64,000 nt of DNA from Chloroflexota bacterium (GTDB lineage Bacteria > Chloroflexota > Dormibacteria > Dormibacterales > Dormibacteraceae), in NCBI GenBank assembly GCA_005882135.1, contig VBDR01000033.1, forward strand, positions 1 through 64,000. Direction: 5' to 3'. This document shows, piece by piece, positions 44,952-56,899 of this stretch. Made by a program: the position numbers and the translations under genes. The first letter of the stretch is position 1. Every line of letters begins with the position of its first letter. Below the pieces are notes generated by a model. The model had not been told where the DNA came from, ran no database searches, and saw nothing but the letters and a program-made list of their open reading frames with translations.

Positions 44952-46032
44952 TCGCGTCGTCGATGGCGCGCCAGGTCAGCGTGGCCGCCCGCGCCCAGTT
45001 GAACTCAGCCGCACGCAGGATTCCGCGGTGGCGAAGGTCGGCCGCCAGCTGCGTGTCCGCCATCACCCGCTCGAGCGCTTCGCGCCACGCGTCCGGCTGA
45101 TCGGCCGGGACGATCATCGCCGCACCGTCGACGACCTCGGGCAAGCTCGACCGATCGGAAACGACCACCGGCGTGCCGCACGCCATCGCCTCGAGCGGCG
45201 GTAAGCCGAACCCCTCATACCAGGCTGGATGGGCGAGGATGCGGGCCAGGTTATAGATCGCCGGCAGCTCGTCAGGGTCGACCGAGTCGAGATGATGCAG
45301 GTGCGGACCAAGGCGCGCCATCTTCGCGCGGATCGGTTCATACAACCAACCCCATGAACCGACCACGACTAGATCGGGGCGGTCCCGCATCATGGCCCAC
45401 GCGTCGAGCAGAGTTTCCAGGTTCTTGCGCGGCTCGACGGTGCCGACGAACAGGATGAACCGCTCCGGCAGCCTGAGCCGGGCCCGGGCGTCGGCTCGCT
45501 CATCTGCGCTCATCGGCTGCAGCTGCTGCGAGACGCCGTGCGCGACCACCTGGATTCGCCCGCGGTCGATGCCGAAAATCTCGACGATGTCGCGTGCCGT
45601 GTTTTCCGAGACCGCGATCACGACATCGGCCCGCAGCACTGATCGGGGCACGACCAAGCGGGTGCTGAGAGGCTGGCGAGGGGGAAACCAGCGGGGGTTT
45701 CGGTAGATGGCGAGGTCGTGCACGGTGATCACCGTGGGACAGCCGAGCTTGCCCAACGGGAGGGCCCCGGCGGGACCGAAGTACACGCTGGGGTCGAGGC
45801 GGCGAATCTCCGCCGGCCACTGAAGGTGCCGGCCAACCAGGCGCCTCTGTGGCAGCAGGCGGTACGTCGCGTCGGGAACGTGGACGAACCCGCCGGGCGG
45901 TCCGAAGACGGTGAGGCGGCAGTCGGGCCGGTCGACGGCCATCGCATGCAGGATCTGGGTCGTGTAGACGCCGACTCCAGCCCGGGACCGCTCGAGGCCG
46001 GACCCGTCGACCACCACGCGCAGCCCGGTCAA
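44929..46032 (-). CDS. GT4 glycosyltransferase B
   Basis: TTG 46030-46032 is chosen because GGAGGTGA stands four bases upstream; that ribosome site is supplied by a palindromic repeat. The 367-residue enzyme has LRVVVDGSGLERSRAGVGVYT, VITVHDLAIYRNPRWF, LFVGTVEPRKNLETLL and HPAWYEGFGLPPLEAMACG. It overlaps GT4 A by 23 bp at the 3' ends. A longer frame to 46137 would translate the repeat and part of the mreB end and was rejected. Confidence 0.9.
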   Translation of the reverse strand: MTGLRVVVDGSGLERSRAGVGVYTTQILHAMAVDRPDCRLTVFGPPGGFVHVPDATYRLLPQRRLVGRHLQWPAEIRRLDPSVYFGPAGALPLGKLGCPTVITVHDLAIYRNPRWFPPRQPLSTRLVVPRSVLRADVVIAVSENTARDIVEIFGIDRGRIQVVAHGVSQQLQPMSADERADARARLRLPERFILFVGTVEPRKNLETLLDAWAMMRDRPDLVVVGSWGWLYEPIRAKMARLGPHLHHLDSVDPDELPAIYNLARILAHPAWYEGFGLPPLEAMACGTPVVVSDRSSLPEVVDGAAMIVPADQPDAWREALERVMADTQLAADLRHRGILRAAEFNWARAATLTWRAIDDAISSRAAP

Positions 46033-46037
46033 AAAGT

Positions 46038-46110
46038 CACCTCCCCACCCCGTGGGGAGGTCGGAGGCGAAGCCTCCGGAGGGGAGCTCCGAGTCCCCAT
46101 TAGCGGAGGT
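46038..46110. repeat. Dispersed palindromic repeat family 1, copy c
   Basis: CACCTCCCCAC-CCC-GTGGGGAGGT is followed by CGGAGGCGAAGCCTCCGGAGGGG and then GAGCTCCGAGTCCCCATTAG. The last 70 bases align along their whole length with copy e at 61.7 kb. The copy lies between mreB and GT4 B, overlaps the mreB 3' end, and its GGAGGTGA (minus strand) serves as the ribosome site of GT4 B. Confidence 0.8.
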
Positions 46111-47113
46111 GAGCCTGATTCCGCCTGAGCACCTCAAAGGTTTCCAGCGCCAGACCCGTACCCCGCACGACCGAGGTCTGCGGCTCGTCGGCGACGACCG
46201 CCGGAATGCCCGTATGCATCGAGAGATACCGCTCGATGCCCCGGAGCTGAGCTCCGCCGCCGGTGAGCACGATGCCCCGGTCGAAGATGTCCGCCGCGAG
46301 CTCAGGCGGTGTTTCCTCGAGCACGTCCCGCACCGCTCCGGCGATCAAGCGCAGGGGCTCATCGATCGCCTCCACGATCTCGTTTGACGAGACCTCCACG
46401 TTTCGGGGAAGTCCCGTGACCAGGTCGCGACCGCGCACCTCGGTCAGCAGAGGCTGTTTCATCGAGACCGCCGACCCGACTGCAAGCTTGACCTCTTCCG
46501 CGGTGCGCTCACCGATGAGGAGGTTGTGCTCGCGCTTCATATACATCGCGATCGCGTCATCGATGCGGTTGCCGCCGACGCGAATCGAATGCGCGACGAC
46601 CATCCCCGACAGGGAGATGACCGCGATCGCGGTCGTGCCGCCGCCGATATCGCAGATCGCGTTGCCTCGCGGTTCGGCGATCGCAAGGCCGGCGCCGATC
46701 GCGGCCGCCAGCGGCTCGTCGATGAGCCACGCCTGCCGCGCGCCGGCGGAGATGGCCGCCTCGGTGACCGCGCGGCGCTCGGCTGACGTCACCCCGGACG
46801 GGACGCAGACCATGATCTCGGGCTTGAACAGGCGCTGCCGGCCCTGAACCTTGCCGATCAGGTGATGCAGCATGGCCTCCGTCACCACGAAATCCGCGAT
46901 CACACCCTCACGCATCGGCCTGACGACGTGGATCGACTCCGGCGCACGCCCCATCATCTCGAAGGCCTGGCGCCCAACCGCGAGGACACGACTTCCATCG
47001 CGATTCACCGCGACCATCGACGGCTCGTTGATCACGATGCCTTCGCCCTTGACGTAGATGAGCACGGTCGACGTGCCGACGTCGATGCCGATCTTCCGCG
47101 AAAGAATCGACAC
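46100..47113 (-). CDS. mreB: Rod-shape determining protein MreB
   Basis: Actin-like cytoskeletal ATPase that guides cell-wall synthesis. The 337-residue protein starts at GTG 47111-47113, whose last base on this strand is shared with the murA stop (TAGTG). It has IGIDVGTSTVLIYVKGEGIV (phosphate 1), ICDIGGGTTAIAVIS (phosphate 2) and VLTGGGAQLRGIERYL (adenosine). Unlike most mreB genes it is not followed by mreC and mreD but by a palindromic repeat and a glycosyltransferase. Confidence 0.95.
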   Translation of the reverse strand: MSILSRKIGIDVGTSTVLIYVKGEGIVINEPSMVAVNRDGSRVLAVGRQAFEMMGRAPESIHVVRPMREGVIADFVVTEAMLHHLIGKVQGRQRLFKPEIMVCVPSGVTSAERRAVTEAAISAGARQAWLIDEPLAAAIGAGLAIAEPRGNAICDIGGGTTAIAVISLSGMVVAHSIRVGGNRIDDAIAMYMKREHNLLIGERTAEEVKLAVGSAVSMKQPLLTEVRGRDLVTGLPRNVEVSSNEIVEAIDEPLRLIAGAVRDVLEETPPELAADIFDRGIVLTGGGAQLRGIERYLSMHTGIPAVVADEPQTSVVRGTGLALETFEVLRRNQAHLR

Positions 47114-48432
47114 TATTCGTAGGTGTGATCAGCGGCCAGTGGCTGCGGATCCACGTCGATGCTCTTGATGCGCGCTCCAACAGAGGCGAGCTTGCCGACC
47201 ATGTCCTCGTAACCGCGCTCGACGTGCCATGCGTTGTGCAGCAGGCTCTTGCCTTCGGCGCAGAGCGCCGCGATCACGAGCGCGGCACCTGAGCGGATGT
47301 CGGGGATCGCCACCTCGGTGCCGTGCAGCCGGCAGGGGCCGTGCACGATCGCATGCAGCCTTCCCTCCACCGTGATCCCGGCGCCCATCTTGGCCAGCTC
47401 GCGCACGTGCTGGAAGCGATTCTCGTGCACGTATTCGGAGATCACGCTCTCGCCTTCGGCCTGCGTCATCAGCGCCATGTACTGCGCCTGCAGGTCGGTT
47501 GGGAAACCGGGAAACGTCCACGTCGACATGTCAATCGGTTTCAGCGGGGTGCGCGGCTGCCGACCCACGCGGAACCAACCCTCACCCACCTCCACGTATG
47601 CGCCGGCCTGCTCCAGCTTGAGGAGCAGCACCTGGAGGTCTTCCGGTGGGCTGCAATCGATGCGCAGCGCGCCGCCCGCCGCCGCCACCGCGATCGCGTA
47701 GGTCCCTGCCTCGAGGTAGTCCGGGACCACCGTGTGCTCCGCGCCGCGCAGCTCTTCCGTCCCGTCCACGATCAATCGCTCGCTGCCGATGCCCTCGATG
47801 CGCGCGCCCATCTTGGTGAGCAGCCGGCACAGGTCCTGGACGTGGGGCTCGCGCGCGGCGTTGAAGATCTCGGTACGGCCCTCAGCCTTCACCGCGGCCA
47901 GCAGGATGTTCTCGGTCCCGGTGACGGTTGGGAGGTCGAACACGACCCTGTTGCCGCGCAGCCGGTCGACGCTGGCGACGATCTCGTCCTTCGTCTCGAT
48001 GATGTGGGCGCCCATCTGGCGCAGGCCGCGAAGGTGCTGCTCGAAGCGGCGCGCGCCTATGTCATCGCCGCCCGGTCGAGGCACGCGGGCGTGCCCAAAG
48101 CGCGCCAGCAGCGCACCGAGCAGAACGATCGTCGCCCGCATCCGACGTCCAAGCTGGTCGGGGACATCGCTTTTGCTCGCAGCCCCGGCCTCGATGACAA
48201 CGGTGCCGTCACCCCTGGCGTGCCCCCCCAGCAGCGTCAGGATCTCCGCCATCACCACGGTGTCGGTCACGCGCGGCACGTTCCGGAGAGTGACCCGCTC
48301 CGTGGTCAACAGCGAGGCGACCATCTCGGGCAGGGCTGCGTTCTTGGAACCGCTCACGCAGATCTCGCCGGCGAGCTCCGCGCCGCCGCTGATCCGAAGC
48401 GCACGCTCGCGCCCACGCAAGCTTCCCTTCAT
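47113..48432 (-). CDS. murA: UDP-GlcNAc 1-carboxyvinyltransferase MurA, Cys-to-Asp variant
   Basis: First committed step of peptidoglycan synthesis: transfer of enolpyruvate from PEP to UDP-GlcNAc. The 439-residue protein has SGSKNAALPEM (28-38) and the catalytic loop region with RPGGDDIGARRFEQH. The active-site residue that is Cys115 in Escherichia coli is Asp123 here. The same exchange in Mycobacterium, Chlamydia and Borrelia makes the enzyme insensitive to fosfomycin. The gene is coupled to mreB by one shared base. Length is normal. Confidence 0.96.
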   Translation of the reverse strand: MKGSLRGRERALRISGGAELAGEICVSGSKNAALPEMVASLLTTERVTLRNVPRVTDTVVMAEILTLLGGHARGDGTVVIEAGAASKSDVPDQLGRRMRATIVLLGALLARFGHARVPRPGGDDIGARRFEQHLRGLRQMGAHIIETKDEIVASVDRLRGNRVVFDLPTVTGTENILLAAVKAEGRTEIFNAAREPHVQDLCRLLTKMGARIEGIGSERLIVDGTEELRGAEHTVVPDYLEAGTYAIAVAAAGGALRIDCSPPEDLQVLLLKLEQAGAYVEVGEGWFRVGRQPRTPLKPIDMSTWTFPGFPTDLQAQYMALMTQAEGESVISEYVHENRFQHVRELAKMGAGITVEGRLHAIVHGPCRLHGTEVAIPDIRSGAALVIAALCAEGKSLLHNAWHVERGYEDMVGKLASVGARIKSIDVDPQPLAADHTYE

Positions 48433-48492
48433 GGAAGGGCTAAACCTAGCTCAGGCGCCCTGTGTCGTCTCCGGCACAGGGTGCCCAGCCCT

Positions 48493-48903
48493 CTAGCCGC
48501 GCCGCGCCCGCGCCAGGCGCAGCCTGGCTTCCGCCATGGCGAGCGCGTTCTGGAACTCGGTCTCCTCTGCCGCTGTCAGGGTGCCGGCAAGCCTCTCCTG
48601 GGCACGGCGGCGCGCCTCCTCGGCGGCGTCCACCGAGATCTCCCCGGCGTGCTCCGCCACATCGGCGAGCACCGTCACGCGTTCGGGCAGCACCTCGAGA
48701 AAGCCCCCGCCCACGAACAGCGTCTCCTCGGGCCCGCCATAGGTCTCCTGAATTCGCAGGGGGCCTGGCTTGAGGATGGTCATGAGCGGCGCGTGACGCG
48801 CGAGCACGCCGAGCTCTCCCTCGGCGCCCGTGGCGATGATGAACTCGACGTCGCCTTCGAACAGGCTCCGCTCGACGCTGACCACGCGCAGCGGGAACTT
48901 CAT
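48493..48903 (-). CDS. atpC: F-type ATP synthase epsilon subunit
   Basis: The 136-residue protein from ATG 48901-48903 has the N-terminal beta sandwich (VVSVERSLFEGDVEFIIATGAEGELGVLARHAPLMT) and a C-terminal helical hairpin (EEARRRAQERLAGTLTAAEE). It is the last gene of the operon, separated from atpD by a palindromic repeat. It regulates and couples F1 rotation. Confidence 0.95.
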   Translation of the reverse strand: MKFPLRVVSVERSLFEGDVEFIIATGAEGELGVLARHAPLMTILKPGPLRIQETYGGPEETLFVGGGFLEVLPERVTVLADVAEHAGEISVDAAEEARRRAQERLAGTLTAAEETEFQNALAMAEARLRLARARRG

Positions 48904-48908
48904 CCCTG

Positions 48909-48965
48909 GCCTCCCCACGGCGCGGGGAGATCGGCGCCGCACACGGTGCGCCGCCGGGTGGGGGC
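48909..48965. repeat. Dispersed palindromic repeat family 1, copy d
   Basis: GCCTCCCCACGGCGCGGGGAGA is followed by TCGGCGCCGCACACGGTGCG and CCGCCGGGTGGGGGCG, the same hairpin 1, hairpin 2 and closing G-tract order as the other copies. It fills the 64 bp gap between atpD and atpC. Confidence 0.65.
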
Positions 48966-48967
48966 GA

Positions 48968-50437
<1,470 letters not shown>

Positions 50438-50451
50438 CTAGATCTCCTCCC

Positions 50452-51333
50452 TCAGCTCGAGCCTTCCTGCGCGGCGGCCCCACTGACGATTTCCATCAAC
50501 TCGGTGGTGATTCCGGCCTGCCGGACCTTGTTCGCGTACAGGGTCAGCGAGTCGATGAGATCGCCGGCCGCGGTGGTTGCGTTCTGCATCGCGATCATCT
50601 TGGCCGAGTACTCGCTGGCCTTGTTCTCGAGCACCGCCTGGAAGACCTGCGTCTCGACGTATCGGGGCAAAAGGCCATCGAGCACCGACTCGGGGTCTGG
50701 CTCGTAGATGTAATCCGCGCGCGGACCGGCTGACTGCCCTTGATCTCGCTCGCGCGCCGGGATCTCCGCGGGTATGAGCACGCGAACCGTCGGTTCCTGC
50801 CTGATGGTAGAGATCCACTTCGCGTAGCAGAGCAGCACGGCATCGACGTTGCCCTTGGCGTATTCCTCGAGGGCGACGGTGACGGCGGGCAGGACTTGTC
50901 CCTGGCTCGGCCGGTCGGGCAGGTTGCTCACCTCTGCGATCACGTCGCGGCGGTAACGAAGCAGGAAATCGCGTCCCTTGCGTCCGAGCGTGACGTAGCG
51001 CTGCTGCTCCGGGAAATTCTGGCTCATGTAGCGGGTCGCGGTCCGAATGTTGTTGACGTTGATCGCGCCCGCGAGTCCTTTGTCCGTCGTGACCAGGATC
51101 ATCACCGCCCGTTTGCCCTCGCGCCGGATGAGGAATGGGTGCTTGTACTCCGTCGCCCGCTCGCTCACAGTCTGCAGGACCTCGACCATCTTGTCGGCGT
51201 AGGGCCGCGTTGCCTGCACCGCCGCCTGCGCGCGGCGGAGACGAGTTGCGGCCACCACCTGCATCGCCTTGGTGATCTTCTGCGTGTTCTTGATCGAGTC
51301 GATGCGGCGGACGATGTCCCTGAATGCCGGCAT
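50452..51333 (-). CDS. atpG: F-type ATP synthase gamma subunit
   Basis: Central rotor shaft. The 293-residue protein opens with the family signature RDIVRRIDSIKNTQKITKAM and closes with SEYSAKMIAMQNATTAAGDLI and LTLYANKVRQAGITTELMEI. A middle insertion (ARERDQGQSAGPRADYIYEP) is somewhat longer than in short gamma subunits. It starts immediately after the atpA stop. Confidence 0.96.
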   Translation of the reverse strand: MPAFRDIVRRIDSIKNTQKITKAMQVVAATRLRRAQAAVQATRPYADKMVEVLQTVSERATEYKHPFLIRREGKRAVMILVTTDKGLAGAINVNNIRTATRYMSQNFPEQQRYVTLGRKGRDFLLRYRRDVIAEVSNLPDRPSQGQVLPAVTVALEEYAKGNVDAVLLCYAKWISTIRQEPTVRVLIPAEIPARERDQGQSAGPRADYIYEPDPESVLDGLLPRYVETQVFQAVLENKASEYSAKMIAMQNATTAAGDLIDSLTLYANKVRQAGITTELMEIVSGAAAQEGSS

Positions 51334-52974
<1,641 letters not shown>

Positions 52975-53002
52975 TCGTCTTCTCCTATTGAGCGCCCCGC
53001 GC

Positions 53003-53605
53003 CTACGTAGCCGCCAAGCGGCGGCGCAGCTGCTCCAACCTGGTGGCCACACTCGCGTCGACGACCCGGTCTCCGTACTGAAGCTTCAGCCCGCCGATGA
53101 TGCGCGGATCGACGACGACGCTCAGCCTGACCTCTTTGTTCAGACGTTTCGACAACTCCCGTTCGACGCGGTCGCGGTCGGCACGCTCGAGCTCGATCGC
53201 CGTGGTCACGGTTGCTCGGACCCGACCGGCCGCCTCGTCGGCCAGACGCTGAAACTCGTCCTCGATCGCGGCCGCTTCGTCGACGCGTCCGGATTCGATG
53301 AGCAGCCTGGCAAGGTTGGTGGCCTCGTCATCGAACAGATGAGGCGCCGTTGCAACGAGCGCATCGCGCCGCTCGGTCGCGATCGTCGGATTGCTGAGCA
53401 CGGCCGCCACCGCCGGGTCGGCGAACAGCTCGCGGACCTTGGTCAGGCGCCGGGCCCATTCTTCGAGCTGACCATCCTGCTGGGCCAGCTCGAACACGGC
53501 CCTCGCGTACCGTCGGGCAGCGCGGCTCGTGCCCGTCACCGGATCTTCGGCCCCCAATCTCTCGGTGCCGTCACGAGCCACCCTGCCTGCGGCTGCCGTC
53601 GCCAC
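53003..53605 (-). CDS. atpH: F-type ATP synthase delta subunit
   Basis: Peripheral stalk subunit that caps F1. The conserved part opens with [17 protein letters not shown] and ends with [33 protein letters not shown], the delta signature. GTG 53603-53605 has GAGGAGG seven bases upstream and overlaps atpF by 35 bases. A later GTG at 53539 would give a standard-length protein but has a weaker ribosome site. Confidence 0.94.
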   Translation of the reverse strand: MATAAAGRVARDGTERLGAEDPVTGTSRAARRYARAVFELAQQDGQLEEWARRLTKVRELFADPAVAAVLSNPTIATERRDALVATAPHLFDDEATNLARLLIESGRVDEAAAIEDEFQRLADEAAGRVRATVTTAIELERADRDRVERELSKRLNKEVRLSVVVDPRIIGGLKLQYGDRVVDASVATRLEQLRRRLAAT

Positions 53606-54113
53606 TCGCGACCTCCTCGATGGCCCGCTCGATCAGCTCTCGGTGCTTGCGATCGTCAAGCGTGCCGCCGATCACCTTCTCGGTGGCCACGACCACCAGG
53701 CTTGCCAATTCCTCTCGCGCCGACTGGAGCGCGCGCTCACGCTCGACCTCGATCTCCTTGCGGGCTGACTCGGCGATCCGCCGCGCCTCCTCCTCTGCCC
53801 TTTGCTTGAGATCCTGTCGCGCTTGCTCGCCCGACCTGTTGGCCGCGTCGATCACCTGTTGCGCCGTCTTCCGCGCGTCCTCCAGTTGGGCCTGGGCTTG
53901 CTTGAGACGCGCCTCGGCGTCGGCTTTGGCCTGCTCCGCCAGACGCAGCTGCTCCGCGACTGCGCGCTGCCGCGCCTCGGCGACTTTGACAACCTCCGGG
54001 TATACAAAGCGGGCAAGCACGGCAAGCATCAGCAGGAATGTGAGCAGCTCGACGATCACCGTCCCATTGATCTCGATGACCCCGGCTGTACCTGTGCTCG
54101 CGAGGAAGGTCAT
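53571..54113 (-). CDS. atpF: F-type ATP synthase b subunit
   Basis: The 180-residue peripheral stalk has an N-terminal transmembrane helix (about residues 14-33, VIVELLTFLLMLAVLARFVY) and then one continuous charged coiled coil rich in Ala, Glu, Arg and Gln. Its sequence IDAANRSGEQARQDL is typical of b subunits. Only one b-type gene is present, so the stalk is probably a homodimer. Confidence 0.95.
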   Translation of the reverse strand: MTFLASTGTAGVIEINGTVIVELLTFLLMLAVLARFVYPEVVKVAEARQRAVAEQLRLAEQAKADAEARLKQAQAQLEDARKTAQQVIDAANRSGEQARQDLKQRAEEEARRIAESARKEIEVERERALQSAREELASLVVVATEKVIGGTLDDRKHRELIERAIEEVASGDGSRRQGGS

Positions 54114-54118
54114 TTCGA

Positions 54119-54373
54119 CTACTTGGCTGCGGGGACGTTGGAGAGGAAGACGAAACCAAAGGCGAGGTTGATGAAGTACATCGCCTCAACCAGGCCGACG
54201 ATCGTGAACAACCAGGGGATCATGCGACCTTGAGCTTCCGGCTGGCGAGCGACTCCGCTGATGAACGCGTTGCCGGCCAGGCCGTCGCCGAAGGCCGCAC
54301 CGACCGCGCCCAGGCCGATCGCGAGTCCGAAGCCAACGAGTGCGCCGGCGAGAACAAGTCCGTGATCAGTCAT
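54119..54373 (-). CDS. atpE: F-type ATP synthase c subunit
   Basis: The 84-residue proteolipid has two helices joined by the polar loop [10 protein letters not shown]. The ion-binding Glu lies in helix 2, in [10 protein letters not shown]. The surroundings lack the extra Gln and Ser ligands of Na+-type rings, so a proton-driven ring is likely. Helix 1 has the alternating Gly pattern [12 protein letters not shown]. Confidence 0.96.
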   Translation of the reverse strand: MTDHGLVLAGALVGFGLAIGLGAVGAAFGDGLAGNAFISGVARQPEAQGRMIPWLFTIVGLVEAMYFINLAFGFVFLSNVPAAK

Positions 54374-54382
54374 GTAACCCTC

Positions 54383-55165
54383 CTAGTGATGTTCGTGCTC
54401 GAGGCCTTCGCGGGCCATGCCGAAGTAGATGACCGTGAGCAGCATGAAGATGAACGCCTGTATGAAACCGATGAAGATGACGTCGAAAGCTTTCCAAACC
54501 GACAACAGGATGGCGCCGATCACGGTCCCGCCTGCCACGCCCACCAGGGGCAGGGCGAAAGTGCCGAAGCCCGCAAGCAAACCAATCATGACCGCCCCGG
54601 CAAAGATATTTCCGAACAGCCGGAGCGAAAGCGTCACGGGCTTGACCAGCTCCTCGAGGATGTTGAGGGGGGTGTACAGCGCGCGGCCCCACACCGGCAG
54701 CTCGAACGGCTTGGTGAAGCGGAGTAGGTATCCGCGCCAGCCGAGAACCCGGATGCTGTACCACTGGACCACGGCGATGACGACAAGCGCCATGGCCAGC
54801 GTCTGGTTGAGGTCGGCGTTGGCGCCGTGCAGGATGGGGAAGATTGCCAGAGGCAGAAGCTCGATCCAGTTGGCGACCAGGATGTATAGAAAAAGCGTGA
54901 GCGCGAGCGGGATGATGAACAAGGCGTCGTCCGAAACGTTGGTTCTGATCAGCGATCTCAACTGGTCATAACCCCACTCGAACACCGCCTGGACGCGTCC
55001 CGGCTCGCCACTTTTCAGCTTGGAGCGAATCCAGAACCCAACCGCGATGGTGACCACGACCGCGAGCAAGCTCGAGACGACGCTGTCGTAATTGAAGGTG
55101 CAGAGCGGCCCGCAGCCGAGGTCGACGGTTGGATGGGTGCCGACCGAGGAGTCGGAAAGGATCAA
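54383..55165 (-). CDS. atpB: F-type ATP synthase a subunit
   Basis: The 260-residue stator subunit has five or six helices and the essential Arg in PVTLSLRLFGNIFAG, then the C-terminal GFIQAFIFMLLTVIYF. TTG 55163-55165 overlaps the atpI stop as TTGA. Confidence 0.96.
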   Translation of the reverse strand: MILSDSSVGTHPTVDLGCGPLCTFNYDSVVSSLLAVVVTIAVGFWIRSKLKSGEPGRVQAVFEWGYDQLRSLIRTNVSDDALFIIPLALTLFLYILVANWIELLPLAIFPILHGANADLNQTLAMALVVIAVVQWYSIRVLGWRGYLLRFTKPFELPVWGRALYTPLNILEELVKPVTLSLRLFGNIFAGAVMIGLLAGFGTFALPLVGVAGGTVIGAILLSVWKAFDVIFIGFIQAFIFMLLTVIYFGMAREGLEHEHH

Positions 55166-55500
55166 CGCCGGAGCCCGGAGCGCACACCGGCGGCGACCAT
55201 GACCAGCTGCGCCAGCCCGATCCCGAGGGCCACCGTCCAGGCCGACCCTCGCATCGTCAGCGCCGCTATCAACACCAGCGAGCTGAAAAACAGGATGCGC
55301 AGCAGGCTCGCCGCCATGAAGGGAGCTCCGCGGTTCAGAAGTCCCTGGATGAAGTAACCATTGACCGAGCCGAGCATGAGGCCCGCGACCATGCCAAGAC
55401 CGAGGTCCAGGTGACCGCTCGCTGACGCGATCACCGCGACCGCCACTGAGAGAATCAAGCAGGCCAGCACCGTCTGCCGCAGCACACCACTCGACGTCAC
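55162..55500 (-). CDS. atpI: ATP synthase subunit I
   Basis: The 112-residue protein has four helices with the typical GLGMVAGLMLGSVNGYFI segment. AtpI-type proteins help assemble the c ring. GTG 55498-55500 overlaps the preceding stop as GTGA, and its own stop overlaps atpB. Sequence conservation in this family is low, so position in the operon weighs heavily. Confidence 0.85.
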   Translation of the reverse strand: MTSSGVLRQTVLACLILSVAVAVIASASGHLDLGLGMVAGLMLGSVNGYFIQGLLNRGAPFMAASLLRILFFSSLVLIAALTMRGSAWTVALGIGLAQLVMVAAGVRSGLRR

Positions 55501-55709
55501 TTCGAGAGCTCCCTCACCTTCAACCAGACGGCTGCTCCGCCCGCCACGAGACCCACGACCAGCCCGACGAGGACAAACACGGGCGCCGTGTTGAGCACCC
55601 TGTCGAGGGCGGCACCACCCAGCAGAGGCACGAGGACGGCGGCGGCGAAATAGATCCCGATTCCCGCCATGTCAGAGCCTGTCGGGCCTGTGCTCGGAGT
55701 GGGCGCCAT
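55497..55709 (-). CDS. AtpZ/AtpI-like two-helix protein
   Basis: ATG 55707-55709 has GGAGGGGC directly upstream. The 70-residue protein has a short head and two helices: GIGIYFAAAVLVPLLGGAALDR, then APVFVLVGLVVGLVAGGAAVW. The GGxxLDR turn between helices is the AtpZ signature. AtpZ and AtpI together form a small membrane complex involved in ATP synthase function or Mg uptake. A longer frame upstream overlaps wecA and is not real. Confidence 0.8.
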   Translation of the reverse strand: MAPTPSTGPTGSDMAGIGIYFAAAVLVPLLGGAALDRVLNTAPVFVLVGLVVGLVAGGAAVWLKVRELSK

Positions 55710-55768
55710 GCCCCTCCGAATTCTATCGGGTACTGCCGCCGGCAAATGGAGCCGGGAAGATGCCGGCC

Positions 55769-56881
55769 TTAACGCGCCGGCGGAGGTTCGGCCAGCAGGC
55801 GGCGCAGCCATCGCGCCGGGATGCGCCAGCCAGCGTGCTGAAGAAGATCGGCCGCGACCGTCGACGTCAGCACCGCGGCAGCCACCACGACGACCGCAAG
55901 GATCCGCCCGTGCCCGAAAAGCGTCAACCCGAGCGCGCCGAGCAGGGCGCTCGCGGCGTAGAACACGTAGCACGTCTGGCGAGGGTTGAGACCGAACGAC
56001 TGAAGGCGATGGTGCAGGTGGAGCCGGTCCGGCGTCGCCACCGAGGCGCCCTGCCGGCGGCGGCGGAGGATCGCCCATCCGGTGTCCGCGATCGGCAGCG
56101 CCAGCGCAAGCACGGGTGCAGCCAGGGCGAAGGCCACCGCGACCTTAGCCACGCCCAGGATCGAGATCATGCCCAGCGCCATGCCGAGGAAATGCGCGCC
56201 GGAGTCGCCCATGAAGATGCGGGCCGGGTGGAAATTGAAGAGGAGGAAGCCGCCGCAGCACCCGGCGAGCGCGCCGCTCAACTGCACGACCTCGGGCTGC
56301 TTGAGCTGGCCGGCGGCGAGCATGAGGATCAAAGCCACGATCGCCACCACGCCGGCGGCGAGGCCGTCGGCGCCGTCAAGAAAGTTGACGGTGTTCTGCA
56401 TACCGACCAGCCAGAACACGCTGACCGGCGTCATCAGCAGCCCCAGCTGGATCAGGTGCCCGCCCGGCAGGCTGAAGAACCGGATCTCGATGCCGAAGCC
56501 GGCGACCGCCAGCAGCGCGAGACCGACCTGGACGCCCAGCTTCACGACAGGCGGCATCGACCATCTGTCGTCGACGATGAGCAGGCCCATCGCCAGCCCT
56601 GACACCACGAGGACGGCCAACGTCTGGGTGTCGCGTGGCAGAAACACGAGCAGCGCCATGGCGAAACCGATCCACATCGCGAGGCCGCCCAGCACCGGCG
56701 TCGGGTTGGCGTGTGCGTGGCGGCCGCCGGGCTGCGCCACCACCCCGTAGCGGCGCGAGAGGCGGATGGCGAGCGGCACCGCGATCATGCACACGGCGAA
56801 GGCGAGGAGAAGCGGCCACAACCCGGGCAGCACGTGCTCCGTGATGCTGGCGAGCGCCTGGTCGCTGAAGAAGTCACTCAA
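55769..56881 (-). CDS. WecA/TagO-type undecaprenyl-phosphate sugar-1-phosphate transferase
   Basis: The polytopic 370-residue enzyme attaches a GlcNAc-1-phosphate-type group to undecaprenyl phosphate and starts lipid-linked glycans. It has LIVDDRWSMPP (magnesium-binding DD), NTVNFLDGADGLAAG, RIFMGDSGAHFLG and the HLHHRL cytoplasmic His motif. The family also contains MraY, but the HLHHRL motif and the absence of mur genes beside it favour the WecA branch. It could supply the acceptor for the WecB-like enzyme at 42.2 kb. Confidence 0.9.
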   Translation of the reverse strand: MSDFFSDQALASITEHVLPGLWPLLLAFAVCMIAVPLAIRLSRRYGVVAQPGGRHAHANPTPVLGGLAMWIGFAMALLVFLPRDTQTLAVLVVSGLAMGLLIVDDRWSMPPVVKLGVQVGLALLAVAGFGIEIRFFSLPGGHLIQLGLLMTPVSVFWLVGMQNTVNFLDGADGLAAGVVAIVALILMLAAGQLKQPEVVQLSGALAGCCGGFLLFNFHPARIFMGDSGAHFLGMALGMISILGVAKVAVAFALAAPVLALALPIADTGWAILRRRRQGASVATPDRLHLHHRLQSFGLNPRQTCYVFYAASALLGALGLTLFGHGRILAVVVVAAAVLTSTVAADLLQHAGWRIPARWLRRLLAEPPPAR

Positions 56882-56899
56882 GACTGGATCGGGGCCGGG

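Noticed and set aside
55720-55725. -10 box TAGAAT before the ATP synthase operon
   Set aside because: It sits so close to the ribosome site that transcription would start inside it, and no -35 box is present.
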